Below are positions 39,015-46,740 of a stretch of DNA of 64,000 bases, piece after piece. The stretch comes from Flavobacteriaceae bacterium CRH (GTDB lineage: Bacteria; Bacteroidota; Bacteroidia; Flavobacteriales; Flavobacteriaceae). The stretch is taken from positions 1-64,000 of the forward strand of contig LMAJ01000008.1 in the NCBI GenBank assembly GCA_001507425.1. Direction: 5' to 3'. The notes beneath the pieces were generated by a model. The model saw nothing but the letters and a program-made list of their open reading frames with translations, had not been told where the DNA came from and ran no database searches. Every line of letters starts with the position of its first letter. Position 1 is the stretch's first letter. The position numbers and the translations under genes are program-made.

Positions 39015-39236
39015 AAAAATAAATTCCAAATTCCAAAAATTATCCTTTTTAATAAATAAATTTCAAATAATAATTAAATTCCAATTTTTGAAATTCCAAA
39101 TTCCCACGTTTTGAAAATTCAAATTCATATGGTTTTATTTAAATTAAAAATCCGAAACCGACATTCATACATGTAGTTTCGGATTTATATTTTACTTTAT
39201 TTGGAATTTCTGTATTGGAATTTGGAATTTATTTTT
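39015..39236. repeat. Long inverted repeat (AATTCCAAATTCCA family)
   Basis: The arms 39015-39035 and 39216-39236 are perfect 21-bp reverse complements, separated by 180 bases that include more partial AAATTCCAA copies and the asnB terminator. This makes a 222-base element with its own internal hairpin. Confidence 0.8.
39148..39186 (-). terminator. Terminator of the first asnB paralogue
   Basis: AAATCCGAAAC and GTTTCGGATTT form an 11-bp stem over a 17-base loop. The minus-strand tail is T-rich. It lies 70 bases past the asnB stop codon. Confidence 0.7.
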
Positions 39237-39255
39237 AGTTGGAATTTAAAAAATT

Positions 39256-40869
39256 TTAAACCGTAATTCCTGATTTTGCAATTTCAACATCAGCTTTTAA
39301 GTGAGCTGCATTTGCACGTCCGCTAGGATCTTGATTTTCCTGCCATTTTGGAATCCATTTTCGAACGGTTTGCGCCGCGCTGACCTGTGGATAGTATTTA
39401 TGGAAAATTGATCGATATAGATAAGCTTCTTTGGTTGTTGGCGAATTATATGGAAATTCTGCCGCAGCACCTTGCAATTGAGCATCTGTAACCTGAGTTG
39501 CACAATATTCAATTAATTCATCAATCCAGCTGTATCCTACTCCATCAGAAAATTGTTCTTTCTGGCGCCATAAAATTTCATTTGGCAAATAAGGATCTTC
39601 AGGTGTATCAAATGCTTTTCTTAAAATGTATTTTTCTACTCCGTTGTATGTTTTTGGCTGTCTTTCTTCTGGTCTGATTAACATGGTAACGTCCAGAAAA
39701 TGCTTGTCTAAAAACGGAATTCTTGTTTCCAGACCATTCGCCATTGTCGATTTGTCTGCACGTAATAAATCTGCAGTAAATAGTTTTTGAACTCTTTCGA
39801 TACTTTCTTTCTGAAATTCTTCTGTTGATGGCGCATTTCTAAAATACAAATGACCTCCAAAAATCTCATCGGCACCTTCTCCTGAAAGGATCGCTTTTAC
39901 GCCTTTATCAGCAATTGCTTTAGACAGCAAATACATTGGCACACTTGCTCTTACCGAGATTACGTCGTACGTTTCGATATGCCAGATTATTTTTTCAAGA
40001 AGTTTTATTCCTTCTTCAACAGAAAAATGAATTTCATGATGTTCTGTTCCTAAAAATTCAGCTGCTTTTCTCGCAGCTTTTGCGTCTGGTGCGTCAGCAT
40101 CTAAACCAATTGAAAATGATTGCAGTTTTTTACCGCTTTCTATAGATCTTGACGCTATTGCAGCAATTAGAGATGAATCTAACCCTCCTGAAAGCAATAC
40201 TCCAATTGGTACTTCGCTCATTAAACGTTTACTAACTGCTTCTGTCAGGCTTTCTCTTATTAAAGACAAATCAAGATCCTGAACTGCATTCTCGTAATCC
40301 TCATATTCCGGTTGGTAATATTTTACGAAACCATTTTTTGGCGTATAATAATGTCCCGGAGGAAATGTTGAAAATGTTTTGCATTGATCTGCAATAGGTT
40401 TCATTTCTGAAGAAAAATAAATCCTTCCTCTTTCATCTAAACCATAATACAAAGGCTTTACGCCCATTGGATCTCTACCTGCAATATAATCTTCTCCATC
40501 TACAATTACAAAAGCCCAGTCGCCATCTAATTTATTACAAAAATCACGTCCGAATTCTTCGTATAAATGCACAATCACTTCTGAATCAGATTTGGTCCTG
40601 AAGGTATGGTCTTTTAAAATTCCGTCTTTTAATTCCTGATAGTTATAAATTTCACCATCATGCACCATCCAGGCATCTTTAGTTCCCTGAATAGGTTGTT
40701 TCCCCGATTTCAAATCAATAATCGACAAGCTTTCATGACAAATTATACTGCCATTCTTCATAATATGAAAATCACTTTCATCAGGACCTCGATGCGACAT
40801 TCTTTTAGAAAGTTCTTTAACGAGCTGCGGGTCTTTTCCTTTACCTATAACGGCCAATATACCAGACAT
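39256..40869 (-). CDS. Asparagine synthetase B paralogue lacking the nucleophile cysteine
   Basis: A 537-residue AsnB-type protein with a class II glutamine amidotransferase domain (about 2-190) and a synthetase domain with the PP-loop motif GVLLSGGLDSSLIAA (about 225). It starts MSGILAVIG: the catalytic Cys that should follow Met is Ser, read directly from the codon TCT. The rest of the amidotransferase site looks kept (RGPDESDF, DGEIYNY). It should therefore lack ordinary glutaminase activity and may use free ammonia or have another role. A normal paralogue lies just upstream on the same strand, 250 bases away. Probably an asparagine-making or related ATP-dependent amide ligase; exact reaction unsure. 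Confidence 0.85.
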   Translation of the reverse strand: MSGILAVIGKGKDPQLVKELSKRMSHRGPDESDFHIMKNGSIICHESLSIIDLKSGKQPIQGTKDAWMVHDGEIYNYQELKDGILKDHTFRTKSDSEVIVHLYEEFGRDFCNKLDGDWAFVIVDGEDYIAGRDPMGVKPLYYGLDERGRIYFSSEMKPIADQCKTFSTFPPGHYYTPKNGFVKYYQPEYEDYENAVQDLDLSLIRESLTEAVSKRLMSEVPIGVLLSGGLDSSLIAAIASRSIESGKKLQSFSIGLDADAPDAKAARKAAEFLGTEHHEIHFSVEEGIKLLEKIIWHIETYDVISVRASVPMYLLSKAIADKGVKAILSGEGADEIFGGHLYFRNAPSTEEFQKESIERVQKLFTADLLRADKSTMANGLETRIPFLDKHFLDVTMLIRPEERQPKTYNGVEKYILRKAFDTPEDPYLPNEILWRQKEQFSDGVGYSWIDELIEYCATQVTDAQLQGAAAEFPYNSPTTKEAYLYRSIFHKYYPQVSAAQTVRKWIPKWQENQDPSGRANAAHLKADVEIAKSGITV

Positions 40870-40977
40870 ACTATTCTTTTTTATTTCTTAATTTTATTTC
40901 CAAAGCAGTAATTACAACTATTAATGATATTTATTTCTAGCTGAAACTAAATTTTAAAACATTTGATTGGGGAATGT

Positions 40978-40985
40978 CAAATATA
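40978..40985 (-). promoter_or_regulatory. Candidate -7 element of the MSGI asnB paralogue
   Basis: Minus strand TATATTTG, a full TANNTTTG match, 108 bases before the start codon. No matching -33 element seen; weak. Confidence 0.3.
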
Positions 40986-41058
40986 AAAAAGAAAGTTAAA
41001 TAATTAGTAATAATTATCTTCAAGTAATTGAAATTTCACAAATTAACATTTTAACACA

Positions 41059-41092
41059 AGAAAAACGCCCCCATAACTGAGAACGTTTTTCT
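41059..41092 (-). terminator. Possible terminator of the second asnB
   Basis: AGAAAAACG and CGTTTTTCT pair over a 16-base loop just past the asnB stop. The stem is mostly A-T, so it is weak, but the position is right for the minus strand. Confidence 0.45.
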
Positions 41093-41119
41093 AATAACTA
41101 AAATATTAAGTAACTAAGT

Positions 41120-42796
41120 TTATGCTTTTTCGTAAGCGTCATCATGCACACTTGCAACCGCTCTTCCTGAAGGATCATTCATGTTTTTGAAAGCCTCATC
41201 CCACTCCAAAGCGATTTTTGTACTACAAGCAACACTTGCTTCCTGAGGTACACATAAAGCGGCAGCATCACTTGGAAAATGCTCTGCAAAGATAGAACGG
41301 TAGTAATATTCTTCTTTAGAAGTTGGCGTTTGTAGTGGAAATTTATATTTCGCGTTTGCCAATTGTTCATCTGAAACTTCTTTTGCCACAACTTCTTTCA
41401 AAGTATCAATCCAGCTATATCCTACTCCATCAGAAAATTGTTCTTTTTGTCTCCATGCTACACTTGCCGGCAACATATCTTCAAAAGCTTTACGAACCAC
41501 CCATTTTTCCATCGGGTGTTCTTTGTTAATCATTTTATCTTGTGGATTGATGCGCATCGCAACATCCATAAATTCTTTATCTAAAAACGGAACACGGCCT
41601 TCAATTCCCCACGCTGCCAAACTTTTGTTCGCACGCAAACAATCATACATGTGTAGTTTGCCTAATTTACGAACGTTTTCTTCGTGAAATTCTCTTGCGT
41701 TTGGCGCTTTGTGGAAGTATAAATATCCTCCAAATAATTCATCGGCTCCTTCTCCTGAAAGTACCATTTTAATTCCCATTGATTTAATAACTCTTGCCAT
41801 TAACCACATTGGAGTTGAAGCTCTAACCGTAGTTACATCATAGGTTTCTAAGTTATAAATAACATCACGAACCGCATCTAAACCTTCCTGAATGGTAAAT
41901 TTGATTTCATGGTGAATGGTTCCGATATGTTTTGCTACAATTTGAGCAGCCGCTAAATCAGGAGAACCATCAAGCCCAACTGAAAAAGAGTGCAATTGCG
42001 GATACCATGCATCTGTAGTATCATCAGATTCAATACGTTTTTGCGCAAATTTTTTGGCTACAGCCGAAGTAATAGACGAATCTAAACCTCCCGAAAGTAG
42101 AACTCCGTAAGGAACATCACTCATTAATTGTCTGTGAACCGCTGCTTCAAGAGCTTCCTTAATAGCAGGAATACTTGTTTCGTTGTCTTTTACTGCATCA
42201 TATTCTGTCCAGTCTCTTTTGTACCATTGTACAAATTCACCGTCTTTGCTTGTCATATAATGTCCCGGAGGAAATAATTGAATTTTTGTACAATACCCTT
42301 CTAAAGCTTTCAATTCAGAAGCTACATAAAAAGTTCCGTGCTGATCCCAACCAATGTACAATGGAATAATTCCCATATGGTCACGAGCGATAAAATACTC
42401 ATCTTTCTCTACATCATAAATAGCAAATCCGAAGATTCCGTTCATTTCATCCACAAAATGAGGTCCTTTTTCTTTGTAAAGTGCCAGGATAACTTCGCAG
42501 TCACTTTCGGTTTGAAAGTTATATTTTCCTTCAAATTGTTTACGCAATTCTCTGTGGTTATAAATTTCACCGTTTGCAGCCAAAACCAGTTTTTTATCTT
42601 CTGTAAATAAAGGTTGCTTTCCTGAAGCCGGATCTACAATTGCTAAACGCTCGTGAGACAGAATTGCTTTTTCATTGCTGTAAATACCGCTCCAGTCCGG
42701 TCCACGGTGACGAATGATTTTAGACATTTCTAATACTTGAGGTCTTAATGCTTCAGCTTTTTGTTTTAGATCAAAGGCACATACGATTCCACACAT
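41120..42796 (-). CDS. asnB: Asparagine synthetase B (glutamine-hydrolysing)
   Basis: A 558-residue enzyme that makes asparagine from aspartate, ATP and glutamine. The mature N-terminal nucleophile Cys is present (MCGIVCAFD, codon TGT), with RHRGPDWSG, NGEIYNHRELR and the synthetase PP-loop GVLLSGGLDSSITSA. GEGADELFGGYLYFHKAPN is also conserved. The length matches E. coli AsnB. It lies directly upstream of the MSGI paralogue; the gap contains a weak terminator, so the two may be separately controlled. Function is confident. Confidence 0.95.
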   Translation of the reverse strand: MCGIVCAFDLKQKAEALRPQVLEMSKIIRHRGPDWSGIYSNEKAILSHERLAIVDPASGKQPLFTEDKKLVLAANGEIYNHRELRKQFEGKYNFQTESDCEVILALYKEKGPHFVDEMNGIFGFAIYDVEKDEYFIARDHMGIIPLYIGWDQHGTFYVASELKALEGYCTKIQLFPPGHYMTSKDGEFVQWYKRDWTEYDAVKDNETSIPAIKEALEAAVHRQLMSDVPYGVLLSGGLDSSITSAVAKKFAQKRIESDDTTDAWYPQLHSFSVGLDGSPDLAAAQIVAKHIGTIHHEIKFTIQEGLDAVRDVIYNLETYDVTTVRASTPMWLMARVIKSMGIKMVLSGEGADELFGGYLYFHKAPNAREFHEENVRKLGKLHMYDCLRANKSLAAWGIEGRVPFLDKEFMDVAMRINPQDKMINKEHPMEKWVVRKAFEDMLPASVAWRQKEQFSDGVGYSWIDTLKEVVAKEVSDEQLANAKYKFPLQTPTSKEEYYYRSIFAEHFPSDAAALCVPQEASVACSTKIALEWDEAFKNMNDPSGRAVASVHDDAYEKA

Positions 42797-43025
42797 AACT
42801 ATATATTTTTATTTTTAAATTTTATTTTGATAGGGCAAAGATGCGGTAATGGTTATAATTGAAAAACACAAACACATATTTTAGTTGTAATTTAAAACCA
42901 TAAATTAATTATTACATATAAAATGTAAAATTTTAACATAAAATAAAGCCCTGAACTTGAAAATTTTAATTTTGAAGATAAACCAAGCGCTAAATGCAAG
43001 GTTTTAAAGAGATGATTGAAAGGTC

Positions 43026-43080
43026 TTAGTGTAATTAAACCCGACAGGTTTTTAAAACCTGTCGGGTTTAATTACACTAA
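43026..43080. repeat. 55-base perfect palindrome containing CCTGTCGGGT
   Basis: Arms 43026-43052 and 43054-43080 are 27-bp perfect reverse complements with a single central base. The core CCCGACAGG/CCTGTCGGG equals the valS terminator stem at 15300-15330, here extended outward by GTGTAATTAA. Neither strand has a T-tract after it. Confidence 0.85.
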
Positions 43081-43130
43081 ATCTTTGCGAGGAGCTTCGA
43101 CTCCGCTCAACCTGACAAGATTACGAACAA

Positions 43131-43175
43131 ATCCTTTTTAATCTGCTTGAATCTGTAAAATCTGCGTGAAATAAA
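43131..43175. repeat. Half copy of the ATCTGCGTGAAATAAA repeat
   Basis: TCCTTTTTAATCTGCTTGAA followed by ATCTGCGTGAAATAAA (43160-43175). The second word is identical to 2498-2513. The opposing arm seen at 2397 is missing here. Confidence 0.65.
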
Positions 43176-43177
43176 CT

Positions 43178-43627
43178 TTACAAAACACTCTCAATCGTAT
43201 AATGCGTTTTATTAATTTCAAATTGAAACCCAACCTTACTCCCCATTAAATGAGAACCCAACGGAGATTGCGGAGAAAGCGCAATAACATTTATGCTATC
43301 AACTGTAATTTTAGGCAGCGCTACACTTAAATATAAATGAATTCCGTTTGCTTTTACCAAACTTCCCGAAATAATATTTTCAGTCGTTTTTGATGCATCA
43401 ATTTTATCCAGAATAGCTTTTTGAGTTATAGCTTCTTTTAGTTTATTTGTCAATTTTTCCTGTTCGATGTGCATCATCGATAAAGCAGTTTCATGCTTAT
43501 CACCGGCGGAACCTTTTGCATCGTTTTTAGAATCTTCGGTCAAAGCCGAAATCATGTCCCTAAAAACATCTATTCGGTCCTGAACCATTTGTAAATAATG
43601 AGTATGTATTTTTTGTTTAAATTCCAT
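43178..43627 (-). CDS. GreA/GreB-like C-terminal domain protein
   Basis: A 149-residue cytoplasmic protein. The first half is a long helical hairpin (MVQDRIDVFRDMISALTEDS ... EQEKLTNKLKEAITQKAIL) and the end (SPQSPLGSHLMGSKVGFQFE) resembles the SPxSPLGxALLG segment of Gre transcription-cleavage factors. The typical acidic tip of the GreA hairpin is not obvious, although EDSKNDAKGSAGDKHE is a candidate loop. Reading could begin at 43675, but those 16 residues would come from the CGCAAAG repeat, so ATG 43627 is chosen. It may be a Gre-fold relative that binds RNA polymerase without cleaving. Confidence 0.75.
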   Translation of the reverse strand: MEFKQKIHTHYLQMVQDRIDVFRDMISALTEDSKNDAKGSAGDKHETALSMMHIEQEKLTNKLKEAITQKAILDKIDASKTTENIISGSLVKANGIHLYLSVALPKITVDSINVIALSPQSPLGSHLMGSKVGFQFEINKTHYTIESVL

Positions 43628-43635
43628 ATTATAAT

Positions 43636-43812
43636 TTAACCGCAAAGAGCGCAAAGTTTTACGCAAAGGTCGCAATTTTTTTTGCCAAAAATTATAGATA
43701 TTTTAAATTATAAAAATGCAAAGTTCGCAAAGCTTTGTATTTAACCAGCTTTGCGAACTTTGGATTTTATCAACGTAACGCCAGGTAAAATCCTTGCGAT
43801 CTTTGCGGTTAA
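43636..43812. repeat. Nested inverted repeats (CGCAAAG family)
   Basis: The inner arms CAAAGTTCGCAAAGCT (43719-43734) and AGCTTTGCGAACTTTG (43747-43762) pair perfectly over 16 bp; the outer arms TTAACCGCAAAG (43636-43647) and CTTTGCGGTTAA (43801-43812) pair over 12 bp. Further CGCAAAG words lie between. The element fills almost the whole gap between two genes. Confidence 0.85.
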
Positions 43813-43818
43813 AAAATC

Positions 43819-45573
43819 TTAAAAATCGAATTTATAATTTGCTCCGCCTAAAACCTGAAACCCTTGTACAGGATAATTCAACCATTTTTCGTAAGCCTGA
43901 TTTCCGATATTGTTTAATTTTAAGAAGAAAGTCAGACGTTCGCTGAATTTATATCCTAAATGCGCATTGGCATCAAAATAGCTTTTTAAAGTAATTGGCG
44001 TTCCAGCCGGATTAAGATCTAAATTCGTTTGCATGTCTTTACGATCTCCAACATAAAACACGTTTAAACCTGCGTACCATTGTTTAGTAATCGTAACATC
44101 AAGGTTTGAACTCAATTTAATCGTTGGTAAATTCCACGCTTCTAATTGGCCATCAGTTTTGTAGCTATTAAAAGTTCCGTTGATACCAAAACTAACATTT
44201 TCAGAAAAATCAGCTTTTAATTCTCCATAAAAACGAAATGTTCTGATGTCTTCGTAAACAACTCCAAAAGAGTTTCCAAACGCATAATTTTCATTTGCAA
44301 TATCTTCCGTATAATCATTGCTTTTAAACAAAGCTTTGTTTTTCTCATTCAAATATGAACCTGTTAGATTATAGCTAACGTTATTCGCTAATTTACCTTT
44401 TAAACCCGCAAATACATTATATTGTGTACTGCTCGGTCTCATATTTAAGGTTGGCGACAAGAACGGGTTTTCAGTCACAAAATCAGCATAAGAATTTTGA
44501 TTTAAACTACCATTTACACCCGTGTAAAAAATCATCAAATCACCTACTAATTTATAAGATGCATTTACTTTTGGATAAATATAAAATTTGTTTCCGCTGT
44601 TTTCTGAGTCTAAACCATAGTATAATCCTGCACCCAATTCAAGTGTCCAATCGTTTTCATTTACCACAAAACTTGGTTCAACTCCAAAATTAGTAAGACT
44701 GTAATCTATAGGTTGCCCGGTATTTTCAAAATAATTATTTTTAAAACTTCCACTTACGTGATCTACGATAACATTTGTATTTATGGACTGATCCATAACT
44801 TCAACTTTAAAAGTTGGTTTTACATAAAAACGGTTTTCTGAAGAAGAAAAACTATCTGAAAAATGGGTAAATCTTGCTGCTACTTTACTAAAAATCCCTT
44901 CATTAAATTCTATATTTCCACCCAATGAAATCGTATTATAAGAATGGTTCGGATTAATATTATCAATTAAACCAAAACGTTGTTCAGGAAGTAAGGTAGA
45001 ACCAAAATCAACCGGTAAACCGTACCAATTGTAAATTTGATTCTGATATCCTAAATCAATATTCCAGGTCAAATCACGATTATTTTGTCCGTAACCAATA
45101 TTTAAAGCCGTATCATAAAATTCATCATTTAATAAAACATCTTTAATTCCGCCTTGCGATGAATGATGACGAAACATTCCGGCAACATAATCGTTGTTTC
45201 CTAAATCCTGTGTAACAAATAGTTCAGCATTTAATGTGCTGTAATTTCCAACACCTACAGTGGCGTAATTATTAAACAAACGTTCTTGTTTTGTTTTATC
45301 AACACTGGCCGCTTTTCCTTTAGAAGGCGTAAAAGTAGACGCTACAGGAACAGATAAAATACTGTATTTTATGGTTTCTTTGGCCTGGTTTCCTTTATCG
45401 TCAAGCGAAGGAGTTTCTTTTACTTTATAAGCATCTGATATCGTTGGCGAATACGGCTTAACAACATTTACGGTTTCAGTACCAATGGATTCGTCTTTCT
45501 TTTGTGAAAATGAAAGCTGAAAAACAAACAGCAACATCAAAATGATTGTCTTATTCTGGAAATTAATTTTCAT
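43819..45573 (-). CDS. TonB-receptor-like outer-membrane barrel without plug
   Basis: A 584-residue outer-membrane protein with signal peptide (MLLFVFQLSFSQK), then a proline-rich linker (VNVVKPYSPTISDAYKVKETP) and a barrel of about 450 residues ending GGANYKFDF with terminal Phe. The barrel resembles those of TonB-dependent receptors, and annotation pipelines often name it so, but no plug or TonB box is visible. It follows PhzF and the large TPR gene on the same strand. It could act as a passive channel or an assembly partner of the TPR protein. Substrate unknown. Confidence 0.8.
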   Translation of the reverse strand: MKINFQNKTIILMLLFVFQLSFSQKKDESIGTETVNVVKPYSPTISDAYKVKETPSLDDKGNQAKETIKYSILSVPVASTFTPSKGKAASVDKTKQERLFNNYATVGVGNYSTLNAELFVTQDLGNNDYVAGMFRHHSSQGGIKDVLLNDEFYDTALNIGYGQNNRDLTWNIDLGYQNQIYNWYGLPVDFGSTLLPEQRFGLIDNINPNHSYNTISLGGNIEFNEGIFSKVAARFTHFSDSFSSSENRFYVKPTFKVEVMDQSINTNVIVDHVSGSFKNNYFENTGQPIDYSLTNFGVEPSFVVNENDWTLELGAGLYYGLDSENSGNKFYIYPKVNASYKLVGDLMIFYTGVNGSLNQNSYADFVTENPFLSPTLNMRPSSTQYNVFAGLKGKLANNVSYNLTGSYLNEKNKALFKSNDYTEDIANENYAFGNSFGVVYEDIRTFRFYGELKADFSENVSFGINGTFNSYKTDGQLEAWNLPTIKLSSNLDVTITKQWYAGLNVFYVGDRKDMQTNLDLNPAGTPITLKSYFDANAHLGYKFSERLTFFLKLNNIGNQAYEKWLNYPVQGFQVLGGANYKFDF

Positions 45574-45599
45574 ATTTATTTTTTTTGAGAGTATAGAGA

Positions 45600-45732
45600 A
45601 AAGAATATAGAAAATAGAATTTTGACTATATCCTGGTTCTTCTCAATCTCTTTGTTTTATTCTAAAATCTTTATTCTATTCTCTATATTCTTTATTCTAT
45701 TCTCTATCTTCTTTATTCTATTCTCTATCTTC
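45600..45732. repeat. Inverted and tandem repeat (TTTATTCTATTCTC family)
   Basis: 45600-45619 pairs with 45674-45693 with one mismatch in 20. From 45670 three 21-base tandem units follow, each reading TTTATTCTATTCTCTAT plus four variable bases (45670-45690, 45691-45711, 45712-45732). Degenerate units continue to about 45775. The same words flank PhzF on its other side. Confidence 0.85.
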
Positions 45733-45779
45733 TTTATTATAAAATCTTTATTCTTGACTCTTTTTTCTATCTTCTTAAC

Positions 45780-46643
45780 CTAAGCCTCCCACTCACCTTT
45801 TGCAATAAACTGAGCTTTTCCTCCTATTTTAATATCAAATTCGTTTTCGGTTAATTTTCCTTTAAAATGAATTTGAGAAGGACGATTTATATAATCTCCC
45901 TGATAATTTATCAGATCAATTTGTGGAGTATTATTTTTTAGAAGATAAGCCTGCAAACAAGTACTTGCGCTTCCTGTTGCTGCATCTTCGACCAATTGAT
46001 TGTGTTCGATACACAACATTCGGCTGAAAAGTTTTGAACCTTCTAAATAGTAGAAATACAAAGCTCTGTGTGCTGTTTTACAATTATTTTTTAACCATTT
46101 ATCGGTTTGATCTTTGTCTAAAACCAAATTTTCCAACGCTTTTTTATTACTCAAACCTACCATTACAAATGCGCTTCCGGTTGAAACTTCCTGAATCGGA
46201 AATTGATTTTCAAAATCTTCTACTTTCAGATTACTGAAAAATGTAAAATCTTGCTTCGAAAAAGTATCCCAAAATTTTGGCTGTGCCGCTTTTAACCAAA
46301 TCAAATTATCTGATTGATGAATTGAAATTGGTCCAATTGGAACATTCAACTTTATACTTTCAGGCGAATTATCAAATACTTTATTCATCAAAACCCATGA
46401 AGTTCCAATCATGGGATGACCTGCAAACTGCATTTCCTGAGATGGTGTAAATATTTTAATTTCTGCCTTATTGTTTTCTTTATCAAGTTTGGTAACAAAA
46501 GTGCTTTCTGCAAAATTAATTTCGCGAGCAATTTGTTGCATTTCATCTGAACTTAAATTTCCGGCATCTAAAAAAACTGCCAACTGATTTCCAGCATATT
46601 TTTTATCTGTAAAAACATCAACTATGTAAAAAGGTAAACTCAT
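45780..46643 (-). CDS. PhzF family protein (isomerase/epimerase fold)
   Basis: A 287-residue protein of the PhzF/diaminopimelate-epimerase fold. The start MSLPFYIVDVFTDKKYAGNQLAVF is typical, as are REINFAESTFV (with the conserved Glu acting as acid/base), GHPMIGTSWVL, and DAATGSASTCLQAYLL near the C-terminus. In-frame codons reach 46703, but they lie in the repeat at 46659-46740, so ATG 46643 is used. Most such proteins outside phenazine loci have no known substrate; no phenazine genes are here. It interrupts the barrel and TPR genes, with the same repeat on both sides. Confidence 0.88.
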   Translation of the reverse strand: MSLPFYIVDVFTDKKYAGNQLAVFLDAGNLSSDEMQQIAREINFAESTFVTKLDKENNKAEIKIFTPSQEMQFAGHPMIGTSWVLMNKVFDNSPESIKLNVPIGPISIHQSDNLIWLKAAQPKFWDTFSKQDFTFFSNLKVEDFENQFPIQEVSTGSAFVMVGLSNKKALENLVLDKDQTDKWLKNNCKTAHRALYFYYLEGSKLFSRMLCIEHNQLVEDAATGSASTCLQAYLLKNNTPQIDLINYQGDYINRPSQIHFKGKLTENEFDIKIGGKAQFIAKGEWEA

Positions 46644-46658
46644 TTCTTTTCTTTTTTT

Positions 46659-46740
46659 AGAATATAGAATAAAGAAAATAGACCTCAAACCTTTGCTTTC
46701 CAATCTATGTTATATTTTCTTTATTCTTTACTCTTTTTCT
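46659..46740. repeat. Inverted repeat upstream of PhzF (TTTATTCTATTCTC family)
   Basis: AGAATAAAGAAAATA (46666-46680) and TATTTTCTTTATTCT (46713-46727) form a perfect 15-bp pair. The words AGAATATAGAA and CTTTATTC are shared with the element at 45600-45732, which lies beyond the other end of PhzF. Confidence 0.8.

Larger units (their letters stand above)
42797..43177. other. Intergenic region upstream of asnB, no gene
   Basis: About 230 A+T-rich bases before asnB with nothing recognisable, then a 55-base perfect palindrome (43026-43080), a G+C-rich word GGAGCTTCGACTCCGCTC near 43091, and part of the ATCTGCGTGAAATAAA repeat (43131-43175). No coding frame supported. Confidence 0.65.

Noticed and set aside
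45670..45732. Possible CRISPR array
   Set aside because: The 21-base units are directly tandem with no spacers, and no cas genes are near.
46644..46703. 20-residue N-terminal extension of PhzF
   Set aside because: It would be encoded by the intergenic repeat; MSLPFYIVDVF is the normal family start.
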